A DNA stretch of 64,000 bases from an uncultured Lachnospiraceae bacterium (GTDB taxonomy: Bacteria; Bacillota; Clostridia; Lachnospirales; Lachnospiraceae), in contig CAJULP010000049.1 in assembly GCA_910587295.1 (NCBI GenBank), positions 1-64,000 of the forward strand, read 5' to 3'. A model generated the notes under the pieces. The model made no database searches, was not told the DNA's origin, and saw only the letters and a list, made by a program, of their open reading frames with translations. Position 1 is the first letter of the stretch. Each line of letters begins with the position of its first letter. This document shows positions 16,279 to 25,236 of this stretch, one piece after another. The position numbers and the translations under genes are program-made.

Positions 16279-17424
16279 TTATTTCTCCCCCTTTCCGTCA
16301 TAAAACCGGTAGCAGCTCACCTTATGGCTGTCGGATAAGCTGATCTCCTTCGGATATTCTCCTTCGCAGCCCGCCACGCACATTTCACAGCGGTCCTTAT
16401 AATAACAGTAATTTGGCATATTTACAGGGTTCGGCACCTTACCGGGGATAGAATAAAGCCTGTCGATCTGTTTTCCTACCACCGGCTTAGACGCCATAAG
16501 TCCTATGGTATATGGATGGGAAGGGTTCATGAAGATATCCCGCACCGTTCCCTTTTCCACTACCCTGCCGGCATACATGACAACCACATAATCCGCCATT
16601 TCCGCAATCACGCCTAAGTCATGGGTGATCAGCATAATGGAAGAATTGATCTTATCTTTCAGGTTCCGCAACAGGTCTAAGATCTGTGCCTGAATGGTCA
16701 CATCCAGCGCCGTTGTGGGTTCATCCGCAATGATGATCCTTGGGCTGCAGGCAAGTGCCATGGCAATCATTACCCTCTGGCGCATACCACCGGAAAGTTC
16801 ATGGGGATACATCTGATAAACCCCCTGGCTGTTAGCGATCCCTACCATTTCAAGCAGTTCTATGGTCCGTTTCTTGATATCTTCTTTACTTCTCTCCTCG
16901 TGAAGTCCGATGACCTCATCCACCTGCTCGCCGATCCGGAATACCGGGTTTAAGCTTGTCATAGGCTCCTGAAAGATCATGGAAACATAATTTCCCCTTA
17001 GATCCTTCATTTTGTCATTAGGAGTCTTTACGATATTATAGGCTTTATCATTTCCAAGGTTCAAGCGGATCTCACCCTCTACGATCTGCCCCTGGGGCCG
17101 CTGGATCAACTGCATCAGCGACAGGCTGGTAACGGACTTGCCGCACCCGGACTCTCCCACCACGCCTACCGTCTTGCCGATGGGAACCTCAAAACTAACT
17201 CCATCCACCGATTTCACCGTTCCTGCATCCGTAAAAAAGTAGGTATGAAGGTTGTCAAACTCCACCGCATTTTCCGGGTTATGCATAGTAGTGGTATATT
17301 CGGATTCCGGTACGTTCTTCCGCTTGCGCTCCTTTTCAAACTGATTGGTGATACGCCGGTTTTCCCTAGATATCCGGCGGGATTCCTTTGCGGAAAGATA
17401 ACCTTCCGGTTTATTCTTAGCCAT
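16279..17424 (-). CDS. oppD: Oligopeptide ABC transporter ATP-binding protein OppD (system 1)
   Basis: 381 residues. A basic N-terminal extension of about 45 residues (KESRRISRENRRITNQFEKERKRKN) precedes the ABC core. Walker A GESGCGKS, signature LSGGMRQR, Walker B IIIADEPTTALD and the C-terminal Cys motif YYKDRCEMCVAGC are present. The extension is absent from the OppD of system 2 in this window. It pairs with the adjacent OppF. Confidence 0.93.
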   Translation of the reverse strand: MAKNKPEGYLSAKESRRISRENRRITNQFEKERKRKNVPESEYTTTMHNPENAVEFDNLHTYFFTDAGTVKSVDGVSFEVPIGKTVGVVGESGCGKSVTSLSLMQLIQRPQGQIVEGEIRLNLGNDKAYNIVKTPNDKMKDLRGNYVSMIFQEPMTSLNPVFRIGEQVDEVIGLHEERSKEDIKKRTIELLEMVGIANSQGVYQMYPHELSGGMRQRVMIAMALACSPRIIIADEPTTALDVTIQAQILDLLRNLKDKINSSIMLITHDLGVIAEMADYVVVMYAGRVVEKGTVRDIFMNPSHPYTIGLMASKPVVGKQIDRLYSIPGKVPNPVNMPNYCYYKDRCEMCVAGCEGEYPKEISLSDSHKVSCYRFYDGKGEK

Positions 17425-17440
17425 ATCTGTCCCTCCTTCC

Positions 17441-18997
17441 TTATCGCTTCATCCTGGGATCGAACGCATCCCGAAGGCCGTCACCCACAAAGTTAAAGCC
17501 CAGCACGGAAATCAGGATACAGAATCCGGCAGGAATCCAGATAAACCAGTAATTTGTGAGCACATAAGCGTTGTTTACGTCATTGATGATATTTCCCCAG
17601 GAAGCAAAGGGGAACTTTACACCCAGTCCTAAGAAGGAAAGCGTGGATTCCATCAGGATAATAGAACCAAGGCTCATAGTACAGGTAACGATAAGCTGCG
17701 GAATCACGTTAGGAATCAAATGCTTAAAAATACGTCTGGAAACACTGATGCCGCAAGCCTCTGCCGCCGTCATAAATTCCTGTTCCCTTAAGGATAAGAT
17801 CTGCCCTCTCACCAGACGCGCAATACCGGGCCACCCTAAAAAGCCTAAAATCAGCATCAGGTAAAGCATACGGATCTGGGGATCCACCCTCATACCATCC
17901 ATCGCCGCACCTAAGATAATAATTAGAGGCATGGAAGGGATACAATAAAAAATGTCCACGATACGCATAATAAGGTTATCCACCCATTTGCCAAAATATC
18001 CGGATATACCGCCTAAAATCACACCAAGCACGGTCTCTATGATCACAACGATAAAACCGATGATCAGGGAAACCCGGCCGCCATACATCAGACGGGTCAG
18101 CATATCCATACCGTTGGTATCTGTTCCCAGCGGATGCGTTTTTGAAGGTTGGGAATACTGGTCATACACATAGGTTTCCGTCTCCTGTTTCACAGACCAC
18201 ACCTTTGCGCTGGCATCATAGGCGATGGGGTAATTGTGCTCCTCCCCGTCCTCACCTATGTAGATAAATTCCTCAACATCCCCGTCAAGAGCCTCCTCCA
18301 GACGCTCCTTAAAGCTCCTTGGGATGACCACACCGTTTTCTTTTGACTGCACCACAAAACGGCTGATATAGCCGATTACCTGGCCACCCTTAATAATGTT
18401 GCCGTCTCCGTCCAGCTCATATTCTTCACCGTCTGCACTGAAAGCTCCCGTCTGATCGTTGGTGTAGGATCTTAAAGCTTCCAGCTTTACGGCAAAAACA
18501 GGATCTTCCAATCCGTCTTCCGCATTCACAATATCTTTATAGGCGATAGCGATCACTTCCCCGTCAGTGGAAAGGGTATAAAAATCCTTTCCTTCCTCCG
18601 TCACCCCATAGGCCACGTCCTTATAGGTAAACTCTTCCTTCCCTGTCATCTGTGCCAGCAGGAACTGGGCCTGAGCCGCTGAGCCAAACTCTTTTCCCTC
18701 TGCCGCCACATAACGGAAATCCTCGTTTCTGGTCACCGCCACATATTCCTTCTCCAGAAAAGTATAAGTATAAAACTGTTCATCCTGCCTGTAAGGAGAG
18801 ATCATCCCGCCCACAAAGGAAAAGATAAACATTAATCCCAGCATCACAAGGCCCAATACGGCAAGACGGTTGCGGAAAAACCGTTTCATGACCATGGCTC
18901 CCGGGGAAAGGGTCTTCACCCTCCGGTCATCATTTAAGGAAAGGTTTTCCTCTGAGCTATTATCTTCATATTTATATTTGTTTTTATCTTCAGCCAC
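17441..18997 (-). CDS. oppC: Oligopeptide ABC transporter permease OppC (system 1), with large extracellular insertion
   Basis: 518 residues, against about 300-350 for typical OppC and 348 for the second copy here. Transmembrane helix 1 is at about 44-66. A hydrophilic, acidic extracellular segment of about 220 residues follows (68-287), then the conserved HPLGTDTNGMDMLTRLMYGGRVSL and the permease core with the EAA loop (AAEACGISVSRRIFKHLIPN). The start is GTG at 18997 with AAGGAGGGG upstream. The insertion has no recognised domain and may dock the outsized binding protein. It is translated right after oppB. Confidence 0.93.
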   Translation of the reverse strand: MAEDKNKYKYEDNSSEENLSLNDDRRVKTLSPGAMVMKRFFRNRLAVLGLVMLGLMFIFSFVGGMISPYRQDEQFYTYTFLEKEYVAVTRNEDFRYVAAEGKEFGSAAQAQFLLAQMTGKEEFTYKDVAYGVTEEGKDFYTLSTDGEVIAIAYKDIVNAEDGLEDPVFAVKLEALRSYTNDQTGAFSADGEEYELDGDGNIIKGGQVIGYISRFVVQSKENGVVIPRSFKERLEEALDGDVEEFIYIGEDGEEHNYPIAYDASAKVWSVKQETETYVYDQYSQPSKTHPLGTDTNGMDMLTRLMYGGRVSLIIGFIVVIIETVLGVILGGISGYFGKWVDNLIMRIVDIFYCIPSMPLIIILGAAMDGMRVDPQIRMLYLMLILGFLGWPGIARLVRGQILSLREQEFMTAAEACGISVSRRIFKHLIPNVIPQLIVTCTMSLGSIILMESTLSFLGLGVKFPFASWGNIINDVNNAYVLTNYWFIWIPAGFCILISVLGFNFVGDGLRDAFDPRMKR

Positions 18998-19012
18998 TGA
19001 TACCCCTCCTTT

Positions 19013-19999
19013 CTAAGCAATCCGCACGCGGGGATCTACCACCGCATACAAAATATCCGATATCAAATTCCCTGTAAGAGTCAGGATTGCAAGAAACGTC
19101 ATATAAAACATGGAAAACGGGATATCCCCTATTACCATAGCCTGATAAGACGTAAATCCAATGCCCGGGATGGAAAAAATAGTCTCCGTGATCAGGGCAC
19201 CGGAAAACAATCCCGGCAAAGAACCACCCACGATCGTTACTAACGGGATCAGCGTATTGCGGAAGGCATGCTTGTAGATTACCTTGCTCTCGCTAAGCCC
19301 CTTTGCCCGGGCCGTCCTTATGTAATCCGCATTTAACACTTCCAGCATATTGGTACGCGTGTAACGCATCAGGGAACCTATGGATATGATCACCAGCGTC
19401 ACGATCGGCAGCACCAGATGGTGGGCCTTGTCCATAAACTGTCCCATTGAATCCAGTTGTGCGTAATTACGTCCCACCAGACCAGACACATCGAACCATT
19501 GCAGCTTCACCGCAAAGACCAGCTTTAAAAGGGTTGCAAAAAAGAATGTAGGCAGCGAAATTCCTACCAGCGCAGTAGCCGTGATCACATAATCCGCTTT
19601 GGAATACTGCTTCGTCGCCGCCACGATCCCAAGGGGAATGGCAATCAGAAGCTGCAAGACAAAAGAGATTGCTCCCATCACGAAAGAAAGCCAGATCACA
19701 CTGTTAAATTTCTCGATCACGGGAACCGTAAACTTCCAGCTGTCACCGAAATTCCCTCTTGCAAAGTCGCTAAGCCATGTCAGATACCCTGCAAGGATAC
19801 CTTTATCCAGTCCATAAGATGCATTCAGCTGATCAATCCATTCCGTATAAGGCTTCGCCCCAGGCGCCGCCGCAAGCTGCATTGCCATATTCTCCACGTA
19901 GGACGCGGGCAGACAACGCAAAATCGCGTAGATGATAAACGTAACGCTAAAAAGAATGAGGATGGACAGCAAAATACGTTTGATAATATAATTACGCAA
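19013..19999 (-). CDS. oppB: Oligopeptide ABC transporter permease OppB (system 1)
   Basis: 328 residues with about six transmembrane helices. It has the OppB N terminus RNYIIKRILLSILILFSVTF and the EAA loop ADYIRTARAKGLSESKVIYKHAFRN. The start is a TTG at 19999, seven bases after AAAGGAGGG. It forms the membrane channel with OppC. A terminator between oppA and oppB probably lowers its expression relative to the binding protein. Confidence 0.94.
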   Translation of the reverse strand: MRNYIIKRILLSILILFSVTFIIYAILRCLPASYVENMAMQLAAAPGAKPYTEWIDQLNASYGLDKGILAGYLTWLSDFARGNFGDSWKFTVPVIEKFNSVIWLSFVMGAISFVLQLLIAIPLGIVAATKQYSKADYVITATALVGISLPTFFFATLLKLVFAVKLQWFDVSGLVGRNYAQLDSMGQFMDKAHHLVLPIVTLVIISIGSLMRYTRTNMLEVLNADYIRTARAKGLSESKVIYKHAFRNTLIPLVTIVGGSLPGLFSGALITETIFSIPGIGFTSYQAMVIGDIPFSMFYMTFLAILTLTGNLISDILYAVVDPRVRIA

Positions 20000-20130
20000 A
20001 AAAAACCCTCCTTTTTTTCAGGCCGGTTCCCATCCGGCCCCTATTTCATTTGCCTTATTGGCAGCGCACACACAGCGCAACAGACAACCGTCCACCTGTG
20101 GGCGGCTCTCTGTCATGCTGCATTTTATTT

Positions 20131-20166
20131 AAAAGATATCCCCTGCCCCTTAGAGCAGGGGATATC
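20131..20166 (-). terminator. Terminator between oppA and oppB (system 1)
   Basis: The minus strand has a perfect 12-bp stem GATATCCCCTGC/GCAGGGGATATC around an 8-base loop, then TTTT. Placed 56 bases after the oppA stop, it would allow partial read-through. A smaller hairpin (GGCCGG/CCGGCC, 20022-20040) lies just before the oppB ribosome site. No gene is seen in 20000-20222. Confidence 0.88.
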
Positions 20167-20222
20167 AAATGATTCCCTATTCGTTCAAGATCACAGCCTG
20201 TTCACTTAAAAAGCCTGTCAGC

Positions 20223-22553
20223 TTATTTTAACTCCAGATTCTGAACCTCATTCATCCAGCCCCAGTAAGGAGTCATATCGTTAGGAAGTGTATCTACCTT
20301 AACGCGCTCAGATGAAATCATGACACATTCAGACCTCTGGTAAACAGGAAGCTCTACGCCCCAATCCATGATGATCTCCATAGCGGCTTTGTAAAGCCCT
20401 TTACGGTAAGTCTGGTCAGTGGAAAGACGTCCTGCTTCAATCAGCTCATCCAGCTCTTCATCAGTAATCTGATAGTAGTTGGTTGAACCTTCCGTGTGAT
20501 AAAGCTGATACATGTCTGGATCCGTACCTGCCTGCCATGCCGCACACCACATCTCGGCAACACCGGTCTGGTAGGAAGCGTACAGGTCGCTGGAGTTTGC
20601 AAGGTCATTCACCGTAAGGGTGATACCGATAGAAGCAAATGCATCAGCAGCATTTTTAAGAATCAGGAAAGTAGGATGATCACCGGCACCACCAGCGCCA
20701 ATATTTACCTGATACTCTAATTTTGCTCCTTCAGGAGCTGCTGTAACTTTTCCGTCCTCAACAGTAAAGCCTGCTGCTTCAAAATAACCAAGAGCTGCTT
20801 CAAGAGCTGCCGCATATTTTTCTTCCGTGGACATTCCGTCTGTGTAGATAGGCTCACCGTTTACATCTACGGAGTAAGCAATCTGATAGCCGTCATCCGT
20901 AACCTGGGGAGCTGCCCATGAAGTATTGGAAATCGGATAGTTAATGATAGATGCGGTATTTCCATAATAGGAATCAATACCCTCATCACGGTAAGCGGAA
21001 ATTACGGTAGCAATTGCTTTACGTAAGTTCTTGGATTCATCGGATGCCGCATCGTTACCAACCTTTACGTTGTTAGCTGCAAGCCCTACATATCCATATC
21101 CGCGGTAATCGATCAATTTGGTTGTGATCACGGAACCTTCCAAATCCTCTGAACCGTTGATATCCGCAACCTGAGAAGCGATATCGGTAGAATAGCTGGG
21201 ATCTGTGATATCCATGGTTCCTGCCGTGATACCGGTAACCTTATCTGCCTCTGCCGCTTCCATAAAGTTCAAGTGAGGAATCTTCGGTGCGCCCTTGAAA
21301 TAATCAGGGTTGGCATCCATGTAAACAACACCGTTGGAGTATTCTTTAAAGATGTAAGGACCTGCTCCCATAGGTGCGCTTGTTTTGGACTTCACACCTG
21401 AAAGGTCACCCTTTACAAAACCAAATTTGTTGTTGTCATAGTCATAAAGGCTCTCGTCACCGTAATAGTGCATCGGGGTGATCGGAATAGCCAGCTGGTA
21501 GATCATAGTAGCGTCAACCTTAGACGCCACGATACGCATGGAGTAATCTCCTGTACGCTGGATACCGGATACGTTAGGTGCGGATTCACCGGTTTCAACA
21601 CCTACCTGATAAGCAGGATCCATATAGCTCCAGATGCTTCCGCTTGCCGCTTCTGTATCGGAGAGGGCATTGTAGTCGCCTTCGTAAGCTTCCAGCATTA
21701 CATTAAAGAAATCGGTAACGGTAGCGCCTTCCGGTACTTCAAAGCCCCAGTTAGGAGTGATTGCTTCAATCGGGTCAGTAGCTGCCGCATTACCGCTGTT
21801 TATAAGGTAATCAATGATAGACTGTGCGAAAGCATCCCCTGCTGCAGGAAGCCCTTCGCTCCAGAATGCGGTCTGGGTTGCTTCATCCCAGTAAGTAAAA
21901 TCAGTATTGTCTTCACCTGCCGCAAGTAAGAGGCTGTATAAAGGCTCAATACCGGAACGGTACTCGCTGATACCCTCAATAGCGGTAGAGAATAAAGTAG
22001 AGTTTCCGTCATAAGTAGGATCAAGATAAACATACATTGCGAAGATTACGTCATCAATGTCTGCCATGGTGCCGTCGGTAAATTTAATGTCATCACGCAT
22101 GGTGATATCATAAAATACGGTACCGTCTTCATTTTCGGTAACTACCATGTCAGAAGCGGTATAATAGGTGTAATCTGTTCCGTTGTATTCACGGGTCTCA
22201 CCCTCAATACCGGTCATGATCGGGTTACTCACGCGGTCAACCTCAATGGCATATGCCTGTGTAGCTTCCCAGATAGTCACGTCGTTAGCTGACAAACCAA
22301 AGAACGGGGAGAATTTCCCTTCCAGGCCCTGCTCTACAGTGGTCACTAACGTGTCATTCTCAGGCGCTGCTGTTTCCTCCCCTGCTGCGTCTTCCGAATC
22401 AGCCGCACTGCTGTCGTCACTGCTGTTGTCTTCTACTGTTGCTGCGTCATCACTGGTATCCGGTGTTACTTCATCTTTACCGCCGCAGGCTGCCAGAGAA
22501 AGAACCATCGCAAATGCAAGAAGCAATGCAAAAAGTTTCTTTACGGATTTCAT
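20223..22553 (-). CDS. oppA: Oligopeptide-binding lipoprotein OppA (system 1), oversized
   Basis: 776 residues, against about 540-600 for most family 5 binding proteins. The lipobox LSLAAC gives a lipidated Cys23, followed by an acidic Ser/Asp/Glu linker to about residue 65. The SBP_bac_5 fold follows, with family segments such as DDIKFTDGTMADIDDVIFAMY, GAGPYIFKEYSNG and the C-terminal ELPVYQRSE. Extra length lies mainly at about residues 190-330. It captures peptides outside the membrane for the OppBCDF channel. The promoter and terminator around it suggest separate high expression. Confidence 0.93.
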   Translation of the reverse strand: MKSVKKLFALLLAFAMVLSLAACGGKDEVTPDTSDDAATVEDNSSDDSSAADSEDAAGEETAAPENDTLVTTVEQGLEGKFSPFFGLSANDVTIWEATQAYAIEVDRVSNPIMTGIEGETREYNGTDYTYYTASDMVVTENEDGTVFYDITMRDDIKFTDGTMADIDDVIFAMYVYLDPTYDGNSTLFSTAIEGISEYRSGIEPLYSLLLAAGEDNTDFTYWDEATQTAFWSEGLPAAGDAFAQSIIDYLINSGNAAATDPIEAITPNWGFEVPEGATVTDFFNVMLEAYEGDYNALSDTEAASGSIWSYMDPAYQVGVETGESAPNVSGIQRTGDYSMRIVASKVDATMIYQLAIPITPMHYYGDESLYDYDNNKFGFVKGDLSGVKSKTSAPMGAGPYIFKEYSNGVVYMDANPDYFKGAPKIPHLNFMEAAEADKVTGITAGTMDITDPSYSTDIASQVADINGSEDLEGSVITTKLIDYRGYGYVGLAANNVKVGNDAASDESKNLRKAIATVISAYRDEGIDSYYGNTASIINYPISNTSWAAPQVTDDGYQIAYSVDVNGEPIYTDGMSTEEKYAAALEAALGYFEAAGFTVEDGKVTAAPEGAKLEYQVNIGAGGAGDHPTFLILKNAADAFASIGITLTVNDLANSSDLYASYQTGVAEMWCAAWQAGTDPDMYQLYHTEGSTNYYQITDEELDELIEAGRLSTDQTYRKGLYKAAMEIIMDWGVELPVYQRSECVMISSERVKVDTLPNDMTPYWGWMNEVQNLELK

Positions 22554-22671
22554 TTTTGAAAACCTCCTTCTGAAAATTTAATAACTTTTACTTGTCCTTA
22601 TCATACCCCTGCCGGCAAAATATGCCGCAAGAATACAACTGTGCGTTGCATGCGCACACAACAACAACTTA

Positions 22672-22701
22672 ATAATAAACATTTCGTAGAAGGTTTGTCA
22701 A
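22672..22701 (-). promoter_or_regulatory. Promoter of Opp operon 1
   Basis: The minus strand has -35 TTGACA, an 18-bp spacer and -10 TATTAT, about 120 bases before the oppA ATG. The leader contains two small hairpins (TGTGCG/CGCACA and a TGCCGGCA-type stem). AAGGAGG precedes the start. Confidence 0.75.
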
Positions 22702-22734
22702 TAGTTATTTCTTCCATTCGAGTTATTTCGATAA

Positions 22735-22796
22735 CAATTCAGCCCTGTCGTTTCTGCTTTCAGCGGGCTTTATGCGCAAAACGATAAGGCTGAATC
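22735..22796 (-). repeat. Imperfect palindrome directly after a stop codon, copy 1
   Basis: The ends CAATTCAGCC and GGCTGAAT and the inner blocks CTGTCGTTT/AAAACGATAAG can pair into a long stem. It starts six bases after the stop of the 173-residue gene. A related copy lies at 31265-31322, also just after a stop codon. It may act as a terminator or as a REP-like repeat. Confidence 0.7.
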
Positions 22797-22801
22797 ATCC
22801 T

Positions 22802-23323
22802 TTAGATTTTTTTATAGAGATCCGAAATATTCCATTTTTTCAGGAAAATAAAGGAAATCCCCTGAAAAAGACAGCAGGCAAAACACAACAGGCCGCCCTG
22901 TCCCGTTCCCCCTTTTATAAAAAATGCCAAAAGCCCCGCCGCCGTAAGGGCCGCCCCAAAAGCTGCCGCCCCGGCGCAGGGAGTAAGCCGGGGCACACTG
23001 CGCTCATACACATATCCCCTCATAGGATTTCCCCCAAAGGTAATACGCCCCAGCAGATAAATCTCATAGCCGTCCATGATCAGCCAGAACGCATAGGGCA
23101 AAATCACATAAAAGGAACCGGAAAATCCCGCCGTGGTAAAAAAGCCCGGCAATACGGCTGCCAAAAACTGCCCCGCACAAAAAGGCCAAAGCTTTATAAG
23201 CGCCCCTTTACGCTTTGCGCTATCCGCCTGCCAGAGCTCCCCGGTATAGACATACCCACCTTCTTTATTTTTCTCAAAATCATGAAGATATCCGTTCCGG
23301 CCCCGTTTTTTCTGCACTGCCAT
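22802..23323 (-). CDS. Hypothetical membrane protein, 173 residues
   Basis: Not recognised. The N-terminal 40 residues are charged (MAVQKKRGRNGYLHDFEKNKEGG). Four hydrophobic helices follow at roughly 45-66, 70-92, 113-136 and 142-162, and the tail is short and basic. The start is two bases after the oligoendopeptidase stop, so the two genes are cotranscribed. This fits an accessory role next to peptide use, but nothing in the sequence shows one. Confidence 0.75.
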   Translation of the reverse strand: MAVQKKRGRNGYLHDFEKNKEGGYVYTGELWQADSAKRKGALIKLWPFCAGQFLAAVLPGFFTTAGFSGSFYVILPYAFWLIMDGYEIYLLGRITFGGNPMRGYVYERSVPRLTPCAGAAAFGAALTAAGLLAFFIKGGTGQGGLLCFACCLFQGISFIFLKKWNISDLYKKI

Positions 23324-23325
23324 TC

Positions 23326-25029
23326 TTACACCAGCCCCGCCAGGTCATAGCCGTCCAGCCATTTCCCCGCCTGCGCGCATACGTCCTTAAGACACCTTTC
23401 CTCAAAAGGACTGGCAAGATCTGCATTTTTAAGAAGATCGGTAAACACCCTGCTTCCACCCTGCCTTGTATACGCCATATAGTGTTCCCAGGCATCCTTC
23501 GGATCCTTCTGGATCATGGCCCAGAATTGTAACGAAACAGTCTGTGCCAGACAGTAATCTATATAATAGAAAGGACGGGTATAAATGTGGTGCTGCCTCT
23601 GCCAGCCTTCCCCCTGTGCATAAAAGGGGATATCCCCGTCAAGCCGCATCCAGGGCATATAAATCCCCAAAAGTTCTTTCCAGACCCCATGGCGCATAGC
23701 CGGCGTCATCTCCGGCTTTTCATAGACTACATGCTGAAAATGATCCACCATAGTTCCGTAAGGAATGAACGTTAATGCATCCGACAGATGGGTATAGAGG
23801 AACTTCCGCGCATCATTTCCGAAAAACCCTTCCGCAAAGGGCCATGCAAAAAATTCCATGGACATGGAATGCACCTCACAGCCCTCTAAAGAAGGCCATA
23901 TGGTTTCCATCGGCACTCTATCCCTGTTAAGCCATGCGGCAAAGGCATGCCCCGCCTCATGAGTGACCACTTCCACATCGTGCTGTGTGCCGTTAAAATT
24001 CGCAAAAATAAACGGAACGCCATAATCCGGGATGCTGGTGCAATACCCGCCTCCAGCCTTACCTTCCGTGGAAAGCACGTCCAAAAGTTCTCCCTCCAGC
24101 ATAGTGCGGAAAAACGCACTGGTCTCCGGGGAAAGTGCATCATAAAACTTTCCGCCCTGTTTTAAGATATCATCCGGCGTTCCCACAGGGCGGGCATTGC
24201 CGGAGCGGAACGCCAATGCGTTGTCCGCAAAACTCATAGGGTAGTCTTTGGACAGCCGCTTGGCCTGCTTTTTGTAAACCTCGCTGGCCACAGGCACCAG
24301 ATATTTCACCACGCTTTCACGGAATTTCTCCACATCTTTTTTATCATAGCAATTGCGTTCCATCCGGTAATAACCAAGCTCTGTGTAACCCTCATACCCA
24401 AGCTTTCTGCCCATCCGGTCACGCAGTGCCACCAGCTCGTCATAGATTCCGTCAAGCCGCTCCTGGTTATCCTTGTACCACTGCCCTTCCGCCTTCCATG
24501 CAGCCAGACGCCTGGCATCGTCACTGTCCGTCTTAAAAGGAGGCATCTGGGAAATGGTATATTCCTTCCCCTCAAAGGAGATCTTTGCCGATGCGATCAG
24601 CTTCGTATACTCCTTTTTTAGTTCGCTCTCTTTTTGCAGCTCCGGGATGATCTCCGGGGAAAAGGTTTTTAAACTGATCCTTGCATTTAAAAACATAACG
24701 CTGCCAAACTCTGCCTCAAACTCTTTGCAGAATGCACCCTCCAACAAGGCTTTCGTCCACTGCTGCTGATACTCCTGAAGTTCCGGCATGGCTTTATTCC
24801 AAAAATCCATTTCCTCCTCATAAAACCGATTCCGGGTATCAATGTCATACCTGATCTTAGCAATATTATGTTTGGTCTGGATATGCTTGCTTAAAGCTTC
24901 CATCTCCATAAAGACCGCTTTGGCTTCCTCATAGCTTCCTGCTTCTTTCAGCGCTCCGATCTTTTCCGCCATCTGCTTTTTTAATTCTTCCAAACAAGGC
25001 CGTTCATACGGCATTTCTGAAAATTTCAT
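23326..25029 (-). CDS. M3-family oligoendopeptidase (PepF-like)
   Basis: 567 residues, no signal peptide. The zinc site HEAGHAFAAW with a downstream Glu (EVHSMSMEFFAWPF) is the M3 thimet-type HExxH signature. Segments GKMGRKLGYEGYTELGYYRM-like and RPFYYIDYCLAQTVSLQFW match the M3 oligoendopeptidase group. It cuts imported oligopeptides in the cytosol. It lies between two Opp operons, fitting a peptide-use region. The ATG at 25029 has AAAGGAAG upstream. Confidence 0.95.
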   Translation of the reverse strand: MKFSEMPYERPCLEELKKQMAEKIGALKEAGSYEEAKAVFMEMEALSKHIQTKHNIAKIRYDIDTRNRFYEEEMDFWNKAMPELQEYQQQWTKALLEGAFCKEFEAEFGSVMFLNARISLKTFSPEIIPELQKESELKKEYTKLIASAKISFEGKEYTISQMPPFKTDSDDARRLAAWKAEGQWYKDNQERLDGIYDELVALRDRMGRKLGYEGYTELGYYRMERNCYDKKDVEKFRESVVKYLVPVASEVYKKQAKRLSKDYPMSFADNALAFRSGNARPVGTPDDILKQGGKFYDALSPETSAFFRTMLEGELLDVLSTEGKAGGGYCTSIPDYGVPFIFANFNGTQHDVEVVTHEAGHAFAAWLNRDRVPMETIWPSLEGCEVHSMSMEFFAWPFAEGFFGNDARKFLYTHLSDALTFIPYGTMVDHFQHVVYEKPEMTPAMRHGVWKELLGIYMPWMRLDGDIPFYAQGEGWQRQHHIYTRPFYYIDYCLAQTVSLQFWAMIQKDPKDAWEHYMAYTRQGGSRVFTDLLKNADLASPFEERCLKDVCAQAGKWLDGYDLAGLV

Positions 25030-25124
25030 AGTCCGCTTCCTTTCTGTCGCTCTTATTTTCTTCCCAAAAGCCCAAACAGCTTTCCTTCAGGCTCCCTTTC
25101 GGGCATTCAACGCTTCCTGACTGT

Positions 25125-25153
25125 ATTTTAGAACAATATCACAATAAAATCAA
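25125..25153 (-). promoter_or_regulatory. Promoter of the oligoendopeptidase gene
   Basis: The minus strand has TTGATT, 17 bases, TAAAAT, about 95 bases before the ATG and just after the Opp-2 terminator. Confidence 0.6.
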
Positions 25154-25159
25154 TGGCTC

Positions 25160-25192
25160 AAAAAAACAGGCCATGGTCAAACCACAGCCTGT
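25160..25192 (-). terminator. Terminator of Opp operon 2
   Basis: The minus strand has ACAGGC/GCCTGT and TGGT/ACCA pairs separated by a TG/TG internal mismatch, then seven T. It follows the second oppA by about 45 bases. Confidence 0.92.
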
Positions 25193-25236
25193 CTCATATG
25201 TTACTAAATAAAAATCCGTAAGTTTACTCCCTGACT

